Source: Brackiella oedipodis DSM 13743 (GTDB lineage: Bacteria; Pseudomonadota; Gammaproteobacteria; Burkholderiales; Burkholderiaceae_B). Taken from it: a DNA stretch of 64,000 bases. Below the pieces are notes generated by a model. It did not search any database. It saw only the letters and a list, made by a program, of their open reading frames with translations, and was not told the DNA's origin. A program made the position numbers and the translations under genes. The DNA lies in the NCBI RefSeq assembly GCF_000621025.1, contig NZ_KK211206.1, positions 445,037 to 509,036 of the forward strand. The letters run 5' to 3'. Below are positions 41,049 through 50,148 of the stretch, piece by piece (the stretch's first letter is position 1; each line of letters opens with the position of its first letter).

Positions 41049-41510
41049 TTATTGAGTAGATTTATCCGATTGCGCTGCGTTATCGTCTGGGATGGCTGGC
41101 GCCGCCGCATCACTCTTAGAATCAGGCGCACTTGGAATAGAATCATCGACAGGTGCCTCTGTGCTTGGCGCTGTCTCACTCGCACTTGGCTCAGGAATAC
41201 CTGGATCTTGGTAATCAGACATCAGACCGGCATCATTAGAAGATGACTTCGTGCTGTGACCATAGAGGTGCTGACTACCTAAGTAGGCAAGACCGAGCGT
41301 TGCGGCAAAGAACACAATCGCTAACCATTTAGTCAAGCGAGAAAAAAAGTTAGCAGAACCCGCGGAACCAAATAGGCTGCCCGCCGAACCACTCCCAAAA
41401 GAAGAACCCATATCGGCGCCCTTACCTTGTTGTAATAGAATCAAGACAATCAAGGCCAGCGAGGTTACGACTTGAACAATAATTAAAATAGAAAATACAA
41501 AGGGTGGCAT
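41049..41510 (-). CDS. secG: Preprotein translocase subunit SecG
   Basis: Small membrane partner of SecYE (153 aa). Two membrane helices are visible at about residues 5-25 and 52-72, with the family core LLQQGKGADMGSSFGSGSAGSLFGSAGSANFFSRLTKW split between them. The C-terminal half is a long Ser/Asp/Pro/Ala-rich acidic tail, common in betaproteobacterial SecG but without known role. tpiA ends 17 bp upstream and tRNA-Leu lies downstream, the usual order. Confidence 0.95.
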   Translation of the reverse strand: MPPFVFSILIIVQVVTSLALIVLILLQQGKGADMGSSFGSGSAGSLFGSAGSANFFSRLTKWLAIVFFAATLGLAYLGSQHLYGHSTKSSSNDAGLMSDYQDPGIPEPSASETAPSTEAPVDDSIPSAPDSKSDAAAPAIPDDNAAQSDKSTQ

Positions 41511-41527
41511 AGTAACTCCAAATAAAC

Positions 41528-42319
41528 TTAAGCGCTGATAATCGCGGCAAATTCTTCTGCTTTGAGGGAGGCCCCGCCCACTAAAGCCCCATCAATATCG
41601 GGCATGTTAAAGAGCGCGGCCGCATTGCTGGCATTGACACTACCACCATACAGTAGACGGACATTATGAATATGGTGCTGCGCGAGGCGCTCACGAATCA
41701 TGGCGTGCACCGCTTGCGCTTGTTCTGGTGTCGCCGTCTGGCCAGTACCAATGGCCCAAATAGGCTCATACGCAATCACCATTTGTTGCACCCGATCCGC
41801 TCCCAAAGCGAGCAAAACCTGTAACTGCTCGGCAATGACCTCGAGCGTCTGACCGGCTTGGCGTTGCGCCTCGGACTCGCCCACGCAAACAATGGGCGTG
41901 AGGCTATGATCGAGCGCCACGGCGGCTTTTTGGGCAACCAATTCATCGCTATCATGGCGATACTGACGCACCTCGGAGTGACCCACAATGACCCAACGGC
42001 AGGCAAAGTCCTTGAGCATGCTAGCAGACACTTCTGAGGTATAGGCTCCGCTACTGTGCACGCTCAGATCCTGAGCGCCCCAGGTAATTTGCGTATGATG
42101 CAATAATTGCTGCGCCTGTGCCAAATAAGGATAAGGCACACAGACCACGACCTCGGTCTGCCCCGCATCGATATAATGCGCTTGCAAATCCTCTAACAAG
42201 GCCTGATTGCTTTGCAAAGAGCCATGCATTTTCCAGTTGCCGACCACTAAGCGTTCTTGCGAATCAAAGGTCGACGCTGGTTGAGACTCGATAGAAGAAA
42301 AAGATTGATGAGTATTCAT
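41528..42319 (-). CDS. tpiA: Triosephosphate isomerase
   Basis: Interconverts dihydroxyacetone phosphate and glyceraldehyde 3-phosphate. The active-site Lys is in VVGNWKMHGS, the His in WVIVGHSEVRQY, and the Glu in AYEPIWAIGTGQTATPEQAQ; the phosphate loop is LLYGGSVNASNAA. From the ATG at 42319 it has 263 aa with about 18 extra N-terminal residues. A GTG 12 codons upstream would lengthen it beyond the family norm. Neither start has a strong ribosome-binding site. It is followed closely by secG. Confidence 0.95.
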   Translation of the reverse strand: MNTHQSFSSIESQPASTFDSQERLVVGNWKMHGSLQSNQALLEDLQAHYIDAGQTEVVVCVPYPYLAQAQQLLHHTQITWGAQDLSVHSSGAYTSEVSASMLKDFACRWVIVGHSEVRQYRHDSDELVAQKAAVALDHSLTPIVCVGESEAQRQAGQTLEVIAEQLQVLLALGADRVQQMVIAYEPIWAIGTGQTATPEQAQAVHAMIRERLAQHHIHNVRLLYGGSVNASNAAALFNMPDIDGALVGGASLKAEEFAAIISA

Positions 42320-42575
42320 AAGTATAGGTGTAATGACAGCCGCTGCGATACTCACCTAGGACCCGATCCCATAGCTGATAGACAGCGGCACAGAGATTAC
42401 AACACAATCATTCTTAAGCCCGTTTGATAACTTGTTTGTGCTTTTTGGGTTGTCTATAAAGACTGTAAAGTCTATAAAGCCTACAAGGCCTATACAACCT
42501 ACCCCACCTAGACCAACATCTATAAGTATCAAACAGCAATAAACCCGTTATTTTACTCTATTTTAGTGATGACTG

Positions 42576-43556
42576 TCATACAAATCGTAGGATCAGTTTA
42601 CCAATTTGCTGACCTGCGTCCATCATGGCATGGGCATCCTGGACCGCTTTATAATCAAAGACTTGGTGAATACGAGGACTGAATTTACCCTGCTCTATCA
42701 ACGGCCATACCTGCTGGTGCAACTGGGAAGCCACCTCGGCCTTATAGTCAATACTCTGTGGGCGCAGTGTCGAGCCCGTTAAGACGACACCTTTGACCAT
42801 GAGCAAGGCCATGTCCACCTCTGACATTCGCCCACCCAGTGTCGCAATCACCACAATGCGACCATTTCGAGCAGCGCATTTAATATTGCGGCTAGTGTAA
42901 TCACCGGCCACCATATCGAGAATGACATCCACGCCCTGACCCTGACTGAGTTGTTTGATTTCTGCCACAAAGTCCTGCGTTTTATAATTAATGCCGTGAT
43001 CCACACCCAAGTCGCGTAAGGCCTGGACACGCTCATCACTACCCGCGGTGGCATACACTGTATGCCCCAAGGCCTTAGCGATTTGAATCGCCGTGGTGCC
43101 AATCCCACTGGCACCCCCATGCACAAGCAGCGACTCCTCCTCTGCTAAACGACCACGCATAAACACATTAGACCAGACCGTAAAGCAAGTCTCGGGCAGG
43201 CCCGCCGCCTCTTCAAAACTCAAGCGCTCAGGCTTAGGCAAGCAATGCGCCGCCGGCGCCAGACAGTATTCGGCATAACCGCCGCCTGGTGTCAGGGCAA
43301 CGACGGCATCCCCTATTTGCAAATCTGTGCCACTTAAGTCACCGTCCACAATCTCACCTGCCACTTCTAAACCAGGCAAATCAGAAGCGCCTTCCGGTGG
43401 CGGATAAGATCCTTGACGCTGAAAAACATCGGGACGATTAATCCCCGCGGCATGGACTTTGATCAGCACCTGCCCCTTAGCTGGAGTGGGTTTATCACGT
43501 TCAATGATCTCTAAAACTTCAGGACCACCGGGTTCGCGAATGGCAATGGCTTTCAT
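42576..43556 (-). CDS. NAD(P)H:quinone oxidoreductase, zinc-type-fold (Qor/PIG3 group)
   Basis: A 326-aa medium-chain dehydrogenase/reductase without the catalytic zinc ligands. It begins MKAIAIREPGGPEVLEI, and PTPAKGQVLIKVHAAGINRPDVFQRQGSYPPP is typical of the PIG3/QorA group. The NADPH-binding ESLLVHGGASGIGTTAIQIAKALG lies near residues 140-163. It probably reduces quinones by one electron. It precedes tpiA-secG-tRNA-Leu as in other Burkholderiales. Confidence 0.9.
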   Translation of the reverse strand: MKAIAIREPGGPEVLEIIERDKPTPAKGQVLIKVHAAGINRPDVFQRQGSYPPPEGASDLPGLEVAGEIVDGDLSGTDLQIGDAVVALTPGGGYAEYCLAPAAHCLPKPERLSFEEAAGLPETCFTVWSNVFMRGRLAEEESLLVHGGASGIGTTAIQIAKALGHTVYATAGSDERVQALRDLGVDHGINYKTQDFVAEIKQLSQGQGVDVILDMVAGDYTSRNIKCAARNGRIVVIATLGGRMSEVDMALLMVKGVVLTGSTLRPQSIDYKAEVASQLHQQVWPLIEQGKFSPRIHQVFDYKAVQDAHAMMDAGQQIGKLILRFV

Positions 43557-43882
43557 GGGTATCTCCGAATCATCTCAGTTGGCACCTAGAACAAAAAGGC
43601 CGCAAGCGCAGCCTCTGCCTAGGTAAGGTGTGTTTATAGTAGCATAGTGACTACCCGTAAGTGCAGAGCCACAGCGCAGTGAGCGACTTGTCGTGCTGAG
43701 GTGTTTGTCCTATTGCTTTTATACGTTGATGACCTGTCAGCACTATCTCTGCTGAAAGTAGCGGATGTCTTAGCAGTGATTTCACTCAGCAAATACGGTA
43801 ATTCTGTAGACAAGAGAACCTCGTAAGCTCAAAACCTACCCAGCTTGCAGAGAAATATCCAACAGCGCTACACCACTAATTC
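43557..43882. other. Intergenic region between qor and the R-M gene
   Basis: About 325 bp. I see no gene and no clean terminator for the restriction-modification gene. GGCCGC and GCAGCC near 43599-43615 can form only an imperfect stem. Confidence 0.55.
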
Positions 43883-46800
43883 CTAAGAACAAGGCGAAGG
43901 ATCGTCCTCATCCAACTGTAACCTCGGCAAAGACTTGATGATTTTTATGGTCTCGAGACTGACGGTAATGACCCGCTGCAATAGCTCCAGCGGATAACGA
44001 GGATTATGCATCGTTTCCTTGGCCCAATCATTGGCGTCGTTGATAATGCCGCTATCCTTATCAACGCGTACTGCTTGACGATCCATGACACATTTAATGG
44101 CAGACTGACCACTAATTACATAGTCATACGCTTCTTCAGGTATGCCCTCAACCGTAATCAGTTTGTTATAAATGATACGTGTAAGATCATTGACCTTTTT
44201 ACCCGTCTCTGGGTCTTTGATTTTGGGGTGTTTCATCTTTTCGACATAGAAGTGGCTGTCATCAGCCTCCACAAAGTCTTTGCCATCATGTGCCAATTTA
44301 CCCGTAAAACGTACGGGGTATTTTTGCACCTGCTCGTAATTAATATGCAAGTCGGCTAATTGACGTCCCGCTTGGCTAAAGGCCATAAAGTCGGCATAGT
44401 GCTTGACCCGAGGAATTCTTGGTAACTCTTTAGACAGATTAGTCTTAAACCGTTCAATATAGTCAGGGCTATGAAGAAGGCCATAAATGTAGTAGAACAG
44501 GTCTTCTTTAGTTATCGTTTCAGTATACAGTGATTGAAAATGCGCTAAGGCCTTATCGGTAATGGCATTACGGCGATTAGAGCCTTCTTTCTGGTCAAGA
44601 TCAGTTAATAGATCATTGTGACTTTGATCATCCTTAGGTTCATAGAGATAGAGGGGGAAACATTGCGCATCACCATTAACATGTAAATCAGGAAGCTTAT
44701 CAGAGATAAACACGGGTAGCCCTTCGCCACCATAATTAGCATTGACTAAAATGACAAGGTTTTCTGAATCCTTATTGGGGAAAATTGAAGGTAGTTGGTA
44801 ACCTCTTTCATTTAAAAATTGATTAAAATACACCCATTGTTTATAAAAAGGTCTATAGGCTGCTCGATAGAAACAGCTGAAGTCAATTGTCAGTTGATGT
44901 TGTTTAGAAAGAGCTTGAAAAAGCCCGTAAGTCCAGCTTATTTTTTGAGGGTCATAGTACGCAAGCTTCTTAACAAATTCTGTGCGTTGTTTGACAGTCC
45001 CTGTCGGAATTTTTTCTCCTAACCTCTCTAACTCAGCATTGTAAAAAGCCAGCATTGATTGAATATTTTCTGACAATTTGGTTTTACTGCTGTTATAGAC
45101 CCAAGGATCACGAGACGTAGCTAATCCTCGGGAATAATTTTCAAATATAACAGGTACTGACTGGTTTTTTTTATCACCCATGATCATATACTTAGCAAGT
45201 TCTGGATCTCTTTGATTAATCCAGTCGCCATTTTCATCAGGGGTCACTGTTTCCCAGTTTGCGATTCCCTGCAAACTAGCATAGCGCTTGATGCGATCAA
45301 GCTTCTCTTTACCGGAAAGGTCATCCTCAATAGGATGATAGTAAATCTGTCCAAACTGCTTGGCTTGTGGATTCTTAATCAGAATAGCAATCGCCACCGC
45401 GGTTTGAATCCCGAAGACAGACCCCCCCTCATGTGGGCCGCCACCTTTCATGGCGGATTTGCCACGAAGATTAAAAATATACAGGGAGCTAAATTCCTGT
45501 GCTAGACATTTGCGCAGTCCGTCCATGGCTTTGGCATCTATAAAGCCACCATTGGTAATAAAGGCGATCATCCCCTGATCGTTTATACGGTCAGAAGCCC
45601 AACGAATAGCGCGTACATAACTATCATAGAGGGAGCGTTTTAGGGCAGCCTGTGTCTTTGCGGCATAGGTAACATTAATTCTTTCATCTAACTTTTCATA
45701 CTTAGCATTGGCATTATTCTCATTGGCATTTCTTTGGCCAGCCGAATACGGCGGATTTCCCATAATCACCTGAATGCCTAAAGCCTCTTGCGCTTTTCGG
45801 CGTTTATTATTGTCTTCAAACTCCGAATAAAGCTGTGGATGGCTTCCTTGTGATTTAAAGGTATCCGTCAAACAGATACCTGGGAAGGGTTCATAAGCGA
45901 CTTCTGTGATTTCACTCTGGTCTTCATGACTTGTTAGCTTGCCAGAGAGAATACCATGGTAAACAGATTCAATATTAATCGCGGCCACATAGTAGGCAAG
46001 TAAGGTAATTTCATTGGCATGGATATCATGCTTAAATTTATAAGGGAGTTTTTCTTTAGGGATAATGCCGCTTTGCAGTAAGCGGGTAATAAAGGATCCG
46101 GTACCCGTAAAAGGATCCAGAATATGTACGCCCTCATCGCCCAGGCTCTTGCCAAACTCTTGCTGCATGACCTGCTCAGCACTCTGCACGATAAAGTCCA
46201 CTATCTCCACAGGGGTATAGACAATGCCAAGTTTATCGGCCATTTTAGGGAAGGCGGTTCTAAAGAACTTGTCATACAACTCAATAATCAGCGCTTGCTT
46301 GGCCTGGGCACTTTCTATGCCTTGGGCACGGCGGCGCACCGACTGATAAAACCTTTCTAAAGATTTGGCTTCTTTATTGAGATGGTGACCTTCTAATTTA
46401 GTCAAGACGGCTTGCATGGCTTGGGACACGGGGTTTTGTGCCGCAAAATCATAATCCTCAAATAAAGCATCAAACACCGGCTTTGTGACAACATGTTGTG
46501 CCAGCATTTGCACCAAGTCGTCATCTGTGAGCTCATTATTCACATTCTCCCGCATGGCCGTCGCAAATTGCTCGAAGGTTCGTCGCTCCTCCCTATTCTC
46601 TGGGTTAGAAACAATGCTCCTAATACGGGTAATATGTCGCTCGGCAATCTGGGCAATATCTTTGGCCCAATCTTCCCAGTAGTGACGGTTGCCGCACTTT
46701 TCAACAATCCGGGTGACAATGGCGCGTTCAATATTGCCAAACGTAAAACTCAGCTGCTCGTTATATAGCGTTTCGTCTGGTTTAAGTTCGCCACTATGAT

Positions 46801-48922
46801 CCCGGCCAATATCATAGGTCGGTTCGGGAGATTGTGAGAGTGTTGCTGCCGCTGGCTTGGCGTCGGTCACCGCAATGACTTCAATCTTACTGTGGGCATT
46901 ACCCATCATCAGTTTATTAATATCGGCATCAATGTCTTCATCATGTGAGCGTAAGGCATTGAGCACCTGCCAGATGACTTTGTACTGCTCGTTATTATCG
47001 AGTACGGTGCTGGCCTCGGCGCCCGCGGGAATGACTACGGGCAAGATGACATAACCGCAGCGTTTGTCCGGGGCGCGGCGCATCACACGTCCAACGGATT
47101 GCACCACATCGACCAAGGAATTACGTGGCGTCATGAACATGACAGCATCAAGCGCCGGAATATCCACCCCTTCTGAGAGGCAGCGCACATTGGTGAGAAT
47201 GCGGCATTCATTGTCTGGGATCTGACCATTTTCCCCTTTGAGCCAGTTGATTTTTTCTTCTTTTTTGGTGGCATTCATACTACCGTCGACATGCTCTGCT
47301 TCGCATACCATGTCTAGGACAGGATTAGGATCCACGTAATCAGGTGTCACCGCTTTTTCTTGGGCTTGATAGGCCTTGACCACCTCACTGAACATTCTGG
47401 CGATGAGTTTGGAACTGACGCGATGGCCTTTGCCCTTATAAGTGTCTTCAATCACCTGACAGAAGGCCACGGCTCGTTTCATTGGAGTGAGATCAACGTT
47501 GCTATTGTTACTCTTGGAATCCAATTGATATTTAGCCAAGGCTTTCCAGCAACCGACGATTTTAGCGGCATCATCAATCACTAATTGATTGTTCTCATCA
47601 CTCAGTAACTGCTGTAGATGGCCACTGATATGCTCCTCATCGATGGCGAGTACTATTACCTTGTAATCGACCAACAAGCCCTGCTGCACAGCATCATTAA
47701 AACTGACAACATGAAAGGTCTCACCAAAGTGCTCCTTATCATCCATGGAATACAGCACTTGAATGCTTTCACTTTGTTTACTGGACTCTGAATAGACGCG
47801 TGGTGTCGCCGTCATATAGAGTCGCTTGCAGCCACGGACATAGTCATTGTCATGGATACGTACAAAGGTCGATTCTTCTTGGGTGCTATTGCGCTTATCG
47901 TCCTTATACGTCACCCCGGTAGTACGGTGCGCTTCATCACAGATAATGAGATCAAACTCCCCTAAACCATACTGTTGTTGCGCTTGCGCAATCACATCCA
48001 CAGAGTGATAGGTGGCATACACTACACTGAGGTGATCTGGGTCATGACGTTGCTGAACTTGTTGGGCGAGACTGTGGGCATTTGTGGTAGCGGGGTATTG
48101 CAAATCACTGATGGTGGCAACGGCGAGATCGGCGCTGTAGTTTTTGTGTTTACCGACTTCGCTATCAGAACACACGGCATAGTTGTGTAGCGGCACCTTG
48201 CTTTGCTGGGTCCATTCGGTCACAGTTTGTGCCAATAATGCCAAGCTTGGCACCATAAATAAAACCCGCTTACCTGGCCCCGTGAGGCCTTCAGCAATCC
48301 GTAAGGCAGTAAAGGTCTTACCTGTACCGCAAGCCATGATTAATTTGCCTCTATCCTGCTCAGCAAAGCCTGCTTCTACGTCTTTATAGGCGTCTTTTTG
48401 GTGCGAGCGTAATTCAAATTTGGGTTTACAAACGACTTCCTCTTGATTTGGACTAAACTGACGCCAATCAATGACACTGCGTTCAAGATCCGTGTAGGAG
48501 ATCATCGAAACTGGGGTATTTTGCCCATCCAGGGCATCGATGGCATTATCACTCCACTCATCAGTCGTGGTGATGATCAAGCGATGGCTGAACGGCTTTT
48601 TGCCAGAAGCGGTCATGAAGCTATCAATATCGGCTTTTTTGATGCTGTAATTGGGGCCGTAGTTCTTACACTGAATGGCATGCACCTCACCCTCTCGGGT
48701 TTGGGCGACTAGGTCAATTCCCGTATCTTTTTTAGAGAGACCTTGGGTGGCTGCCCACTGGCCATAGGTCCAGACCTCGGCGTATAAATCCTGATAAAAC
48801 GGTTCATTACGCAAATACACGCAGCAGAGATGCTCAAAATCGGTACCTTGATCACGTCGGGTCACCGGATTAGTGCGCATTTGTTGGAGAAGCTTTTGGA
48901 GGGGAGTTTGAACGGTAGTCAT
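43883..48922 (-). CDS. Type ISP restriction-modification enzyme (single polypeptide)
   Basis: A 1679-aa protein joining all restriction and modification activities, as in the LlaGI/LlaBIII family. Numbered from the ATG, an Mrr-like nuclease has Asp70 in TGIDLVAQ and QCK at 84-86. A superfamily 2 helicase/translocase has Walker A ACGTGKT at 197-203, DEAH at 329-332 and motif VI QSVGRVMRR at 608-616. A gamma N6-adenine methyltransferase has motif I DPFTGTGSF at 936-944 and NPPY at 1056-1059. The C-terminal 500 residues are the specificity region. All motifs look intact. A TTG start 11 codons upstream is possible; neither start has a clear ribosome-binding site. Known relatives methylate one strand of an asymmetric site and cleave after head-on translocation. 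Confidence 0.93.
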   Translation of the reverse strand: MTTVQTPLQKLLQQMRTNPVTRRDQGTDFEHLCCVYLRNEPFYQDLYAEVWTYGQWAATQGLSKKDTGIDLVAQTREGEVHAIQCKNYGPNYSIKKADIDSFMTASGKKPFSHRLIITTTDEWSDNAIDALDGQNTPVSMISYTDLERSVIDWRQFSPNQEEVVCKPKFELRSHQKDAYKDVEAGFAEQDRGKLIMACGTGKTFTALRIAEGLTGPGKRVLFMVPSLALLAQTVTEWTQQSKVPLHNYAVCSDSEVGKHKNYSADLAVATISDLQYPATTNAHSLAQQVQQRHDPDHLSVVYATYHSVDVIAQAQQQYGLGEFDLIICDEAHRTTGVTYKDDKRNSTQEESTFVRIHDNDYVRGCKRLYMTATPRVYSESSKQSESIQVLYSMDDKEHFGETFHVVSFNDAVQQGLLVDYKVIVLAIDEEHISGHLQQLLSDENNQLVIDDAAKIVGCWKALAKYQLDSKSNNSNVDLTPMKRAVAFCQVIEDTYKGKGHRVSSKLIARMFSEVVKAYQAQEKAVTPDYVDPNPVLDMVCEAEHVDGSMNATKKEEKINWLKGENGQIPDNECRILTNVRCLSEGVDIPALDAVMFMTPRNSLVDVVQSVGRVMRRAPDKRCGYVILPVVIPAGAEASTVLDNNEQYKVIWQVLNALRSHDEDIDADINKLMMGNAHSKIEVIAVTDAKPAAATLSQSPEPTYDIGRDHSGELKPDETLYNEQLSFTFGNIERAIVTRIVEKCGNRHYWEDWAKDIAQIAERHITRIRSIVSNPENREERRTFEQFATAMRENVNNELTDDDLVQMLAQHVVTKPVFDALFEDYDFAAQNPVSQAMQAVLTKLEGHHLNKEAKSLERFYQSVRRRAQGIESAQAKQALIIELYDKFFRTAFPKMADKLGIVYTPVEIVDFIVQSAEQVMQQEFGKSLGDEGVHILDPFTGTGSFITRLLQSGIIPKEKLPYKFKHDIHANEITLLAYYVAAINIESVYHGILSGKLTSHEDQSEITEVAYEPFPGICLTDTFKSQGSHPQLYSEFEDNNKRRKAQEALGIQVIMGNPPYSAGQRNANENNANAKYEKLDERINVTYAAKTQAALKRSLYDSYVRAIRWASDRINDQGMIAFITNGGFIDAKAMDGLRKCLAQEFSSLYIFNLRGKSAMKGGGPHEGGSVFGIQTAVAIAILIKNPQAKQFGQIYYHPIEDDLSGKEKLDRIKRYASLQGIANWETVTPDENGDWINQRDPELAKYMIMGDKKNQSVPVIFENYSRGLATSRDPWVYNSSKTKLSENIQSMLAFYNAELERLGEKIPTGTVKQRTEFVKKLAYYDPQKISWTYGLFQALSKQHQLTIDFSCFYRAAYRPFYKQWVYFNQFLNERGYQLPSIFPNKDSENLVILVNANYGGEGLPVFISDKLPDLHVNGDAQCFPLYLYEPKDDQSHNDLLTDLDQKEGSNRRNAITDKALAHFQSLYTETITKEDLFYYIYGLLHSPDYIERFKTNLSKELPRIPRVKHYADFMAFSQAGRQLADLHINYEQVQKYPVRFTGKLAHDGKDFVEADDSHFYVEKMKHPKIKDPETGKKVNDLTRIIYNKLITVEGIPEEAYDYVISGQSAIKCVMDRQAVRVDKDSGIINDANDWAKETMHNPRYPLELLQRVITVSLETIKIIKSLPRLQLDEDDPSPCS

Positions 48923-49082
48923 AGTTGTCTGCGGCCTGGGCTGGTTTTGTGACAAACGAAGACCCGCTTAAGCATGACGGTGGTTTTGCTTAGGGCTTGA
49001 TTAGCGTTGTCAGGGAAATGTTTGCTATAGGACCCATAGACCTGGTGTCCAAAAAAGCATCACGCAGACCACATTAGTCAAA

Positions 49083-49094
49083 TAGCAAATGCTA
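49083..49094. promoter_or_regulatory. Candidate operator TAGCAAATGCTA (R-M side, proximal)
   Basis: 12-bp palindrome with arms TAGC/GCTA and a 4-bp AT spacer, one of a pair whose centres are 36 bp apart. Confidence 0.6.
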
Positions 49095-49118
49095 CACCTT
49101 CACTTGACGTGAATAGCA

Positions 49119-49130
49119 TAGCATTTGCTA
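49119..49130. promoter_or_regulatory. Candidate operator TAGCATTTGCTA (R-M side, distal)
   Basis: Exact reverse complement of the site at 49083-49094; an extra AATAGCA half-site touches its left edge. Confidence 0.6.
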
Positions 49131-49246
49131 TTATTTCACAAATGATTTTGCAAGAAATGACGAAAAAACATTTGTATTTAAAAAACAACGATTTTATGTT
49201 TCTTAAAAAAATACAAATAACGCCCCTTCCCTAGGCGATCACTACC

Positions 49247-49609
49247 CTAGTAAGTATACTTTCTGAGCTTAATTCTTATAATGGCTTCTATTTCTTTTTT
49301 ATCGATGCTCGATAGCTTTTGATAATCTAAGGCTGAAATGGATTCAAAAGGCCAGCTTTTGCCATTCTGAGCAGAGTGACCAGTAGCATGTGGAGATTGA
49401 TGGTTTTTATCAAACCAACCGGTAGGTAGGCCGATCAGCTGCTCCATTTTGCGAGCGGCCTTCTCACCAAAATTGCGATGGTTGTTAAGTAGTTGCGAGA
49501 TATAGGTCGCATCGAGACCGTGGAATAACCTCGCTAAGCGTGCAATGGAACCGGCGTTTTTGACCAGATAACGCAAGTTTTCAACTCGAATTTGATTCAT
49601 CGTATTCAT
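49247..49609 (-). CDS. CI/Cro-like helix-turn-helix regulator
   Basis: A 120-aa probable DNA-binding protein. Residues about 9-66 (ENLRYLVKNAGSIARLARLF...YISQLLNNHRNFGEKAARKMEQLIGLPTGWFD) fit the phage-repressor/XRE HTH fold, including the ARKMEQLIGLPTGWFD stretch common in CI-like N-terminal domains. The remaining 50 residues are polar and do not form a peptidase domain, so this is not a full LexA/CI-type protein. Two in-frame ATGs open the gene. It lies upstream of the restriction-modification gene in the same orientation, and similar palindromes precede both genes. That suggests a dedicated controller, analogous to but different from classical C proteins. Confidence 0.83.
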   Translation of the reverse strand: MNTMNQIRVENLRYLVKNAGSIARLARLFHGLDATYISQLLNNHRNFGEKAARKMEQLIGLPTGWFDKNHQSPHATGHSAQNGKSWPFESISALDYQKLSSIDKKEIEAIIRIKLRKYTY

Positions 49610-49645
49610 AGCCTTATTGTCAAATTAAACGGTAGTTTTTAGAAT

Positions 49646-49682
49646 TGACAGATGCTATTTTTTGATATATTAGCGAATGCTA
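49646..49682. promoter_or_regulatory. Candidate operators before the HTH regulator gene
   Basis: TAGCGAATGCTA at 49671-49682 matches the TAGC-N4-GCTA palindromes before the R-M gene. TGACAGATGCTA at 49646-49657 keeps the right arm only. Centres are 25 bp apart. This is the place expected for autoregulation, 40-75 bp before the start codon. Confidence 0.58.
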
Positions 49683-49863
49683 TTTAGTTATAGGTTCAGG
49701 ATTATTGTAGAGATGACAGACAATCTATCACTGTTGCCGATGGCTCATCTTAGCGCGTAGACCTCTAGGAGTTGTCGCGTTTAGCTCACGTCTAAAAGTC
49801 CGTTGGGTGTTGGTAAAGCGCGCTGATGGGTGAGAACTGAGGATTGAGGATTAATAATCGTAT

Positions 49864-49888
49864 GCCAAGCGCTAAAACAGCGCTTGGC
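49864..49888. terminator. 10-bp perfect hairpin behind the dnaJ terminator
   Basis: GCCAAGCGCT (49864-49873) with AGCGCTTGGC (49879-49888), loop AAAAC. It has no strong U-tract. It lies in the 49683-50148 stretch, where I see no gene. Confidence 0.6.
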
Positions 49889-49934
49889 TATTAGGCTACT
49901 CGGCCAGTGTTAAGCGCAAGTGCTAAGTGCATAA

Positions 49935-49968
49935 AAAAGCCAACCCTATAATCATGGGGTTGGCTTTT
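49935..49968 (-). terminator. Rho-independent terminator after dnaJ
   Basis: Stem AAAAGCCAACCC (49935-49946) with GGGTTGGCTTTT (49957-49968). The minus strand then enters a T run. It ends the grpE-dnaK-dnaJ cluster. Confidence 0.85.
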
Positions 49969-50148
49969 GCTTTCTGGCTTTTGGCGCTTTATTGACTGGT
50001 TGAGCGTTTGGCTACGTCTTTAGGCTTGTTGCGCTCGTACAGTGGGATGGTGGGTAACGACTAAACAGCTTACGCGTAGGGCCTAGCCCCTGCATCTGCC
50101 GCCCCGTTATGCCCTACTGTGCTCGAGCAGCACTTTATGAGCTACCGA

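Larger units (their letters stand above)
48923..49246. promoter_or_regulatory. Control region between the regulator gene and the R-M gene
   Basis: AT-rich, no gene. It holds two palindromes of the TAGC-N4-GCTA class at 49083-49094 and 49119-49130, whose flanks form a perfect 14-bp inverted repeat (49081-49094 with 49119-49132). They lie 160-210 bp before the R-M start, so the transcript probably has a long leader. Confidence 0.65.

Noticed and set aside
42440..42520. TCTATAAAG/CCTACAAGG-like short repeats upstream of tpiA
   Set aside because: Degenerate and without regular period; probably simple composition.
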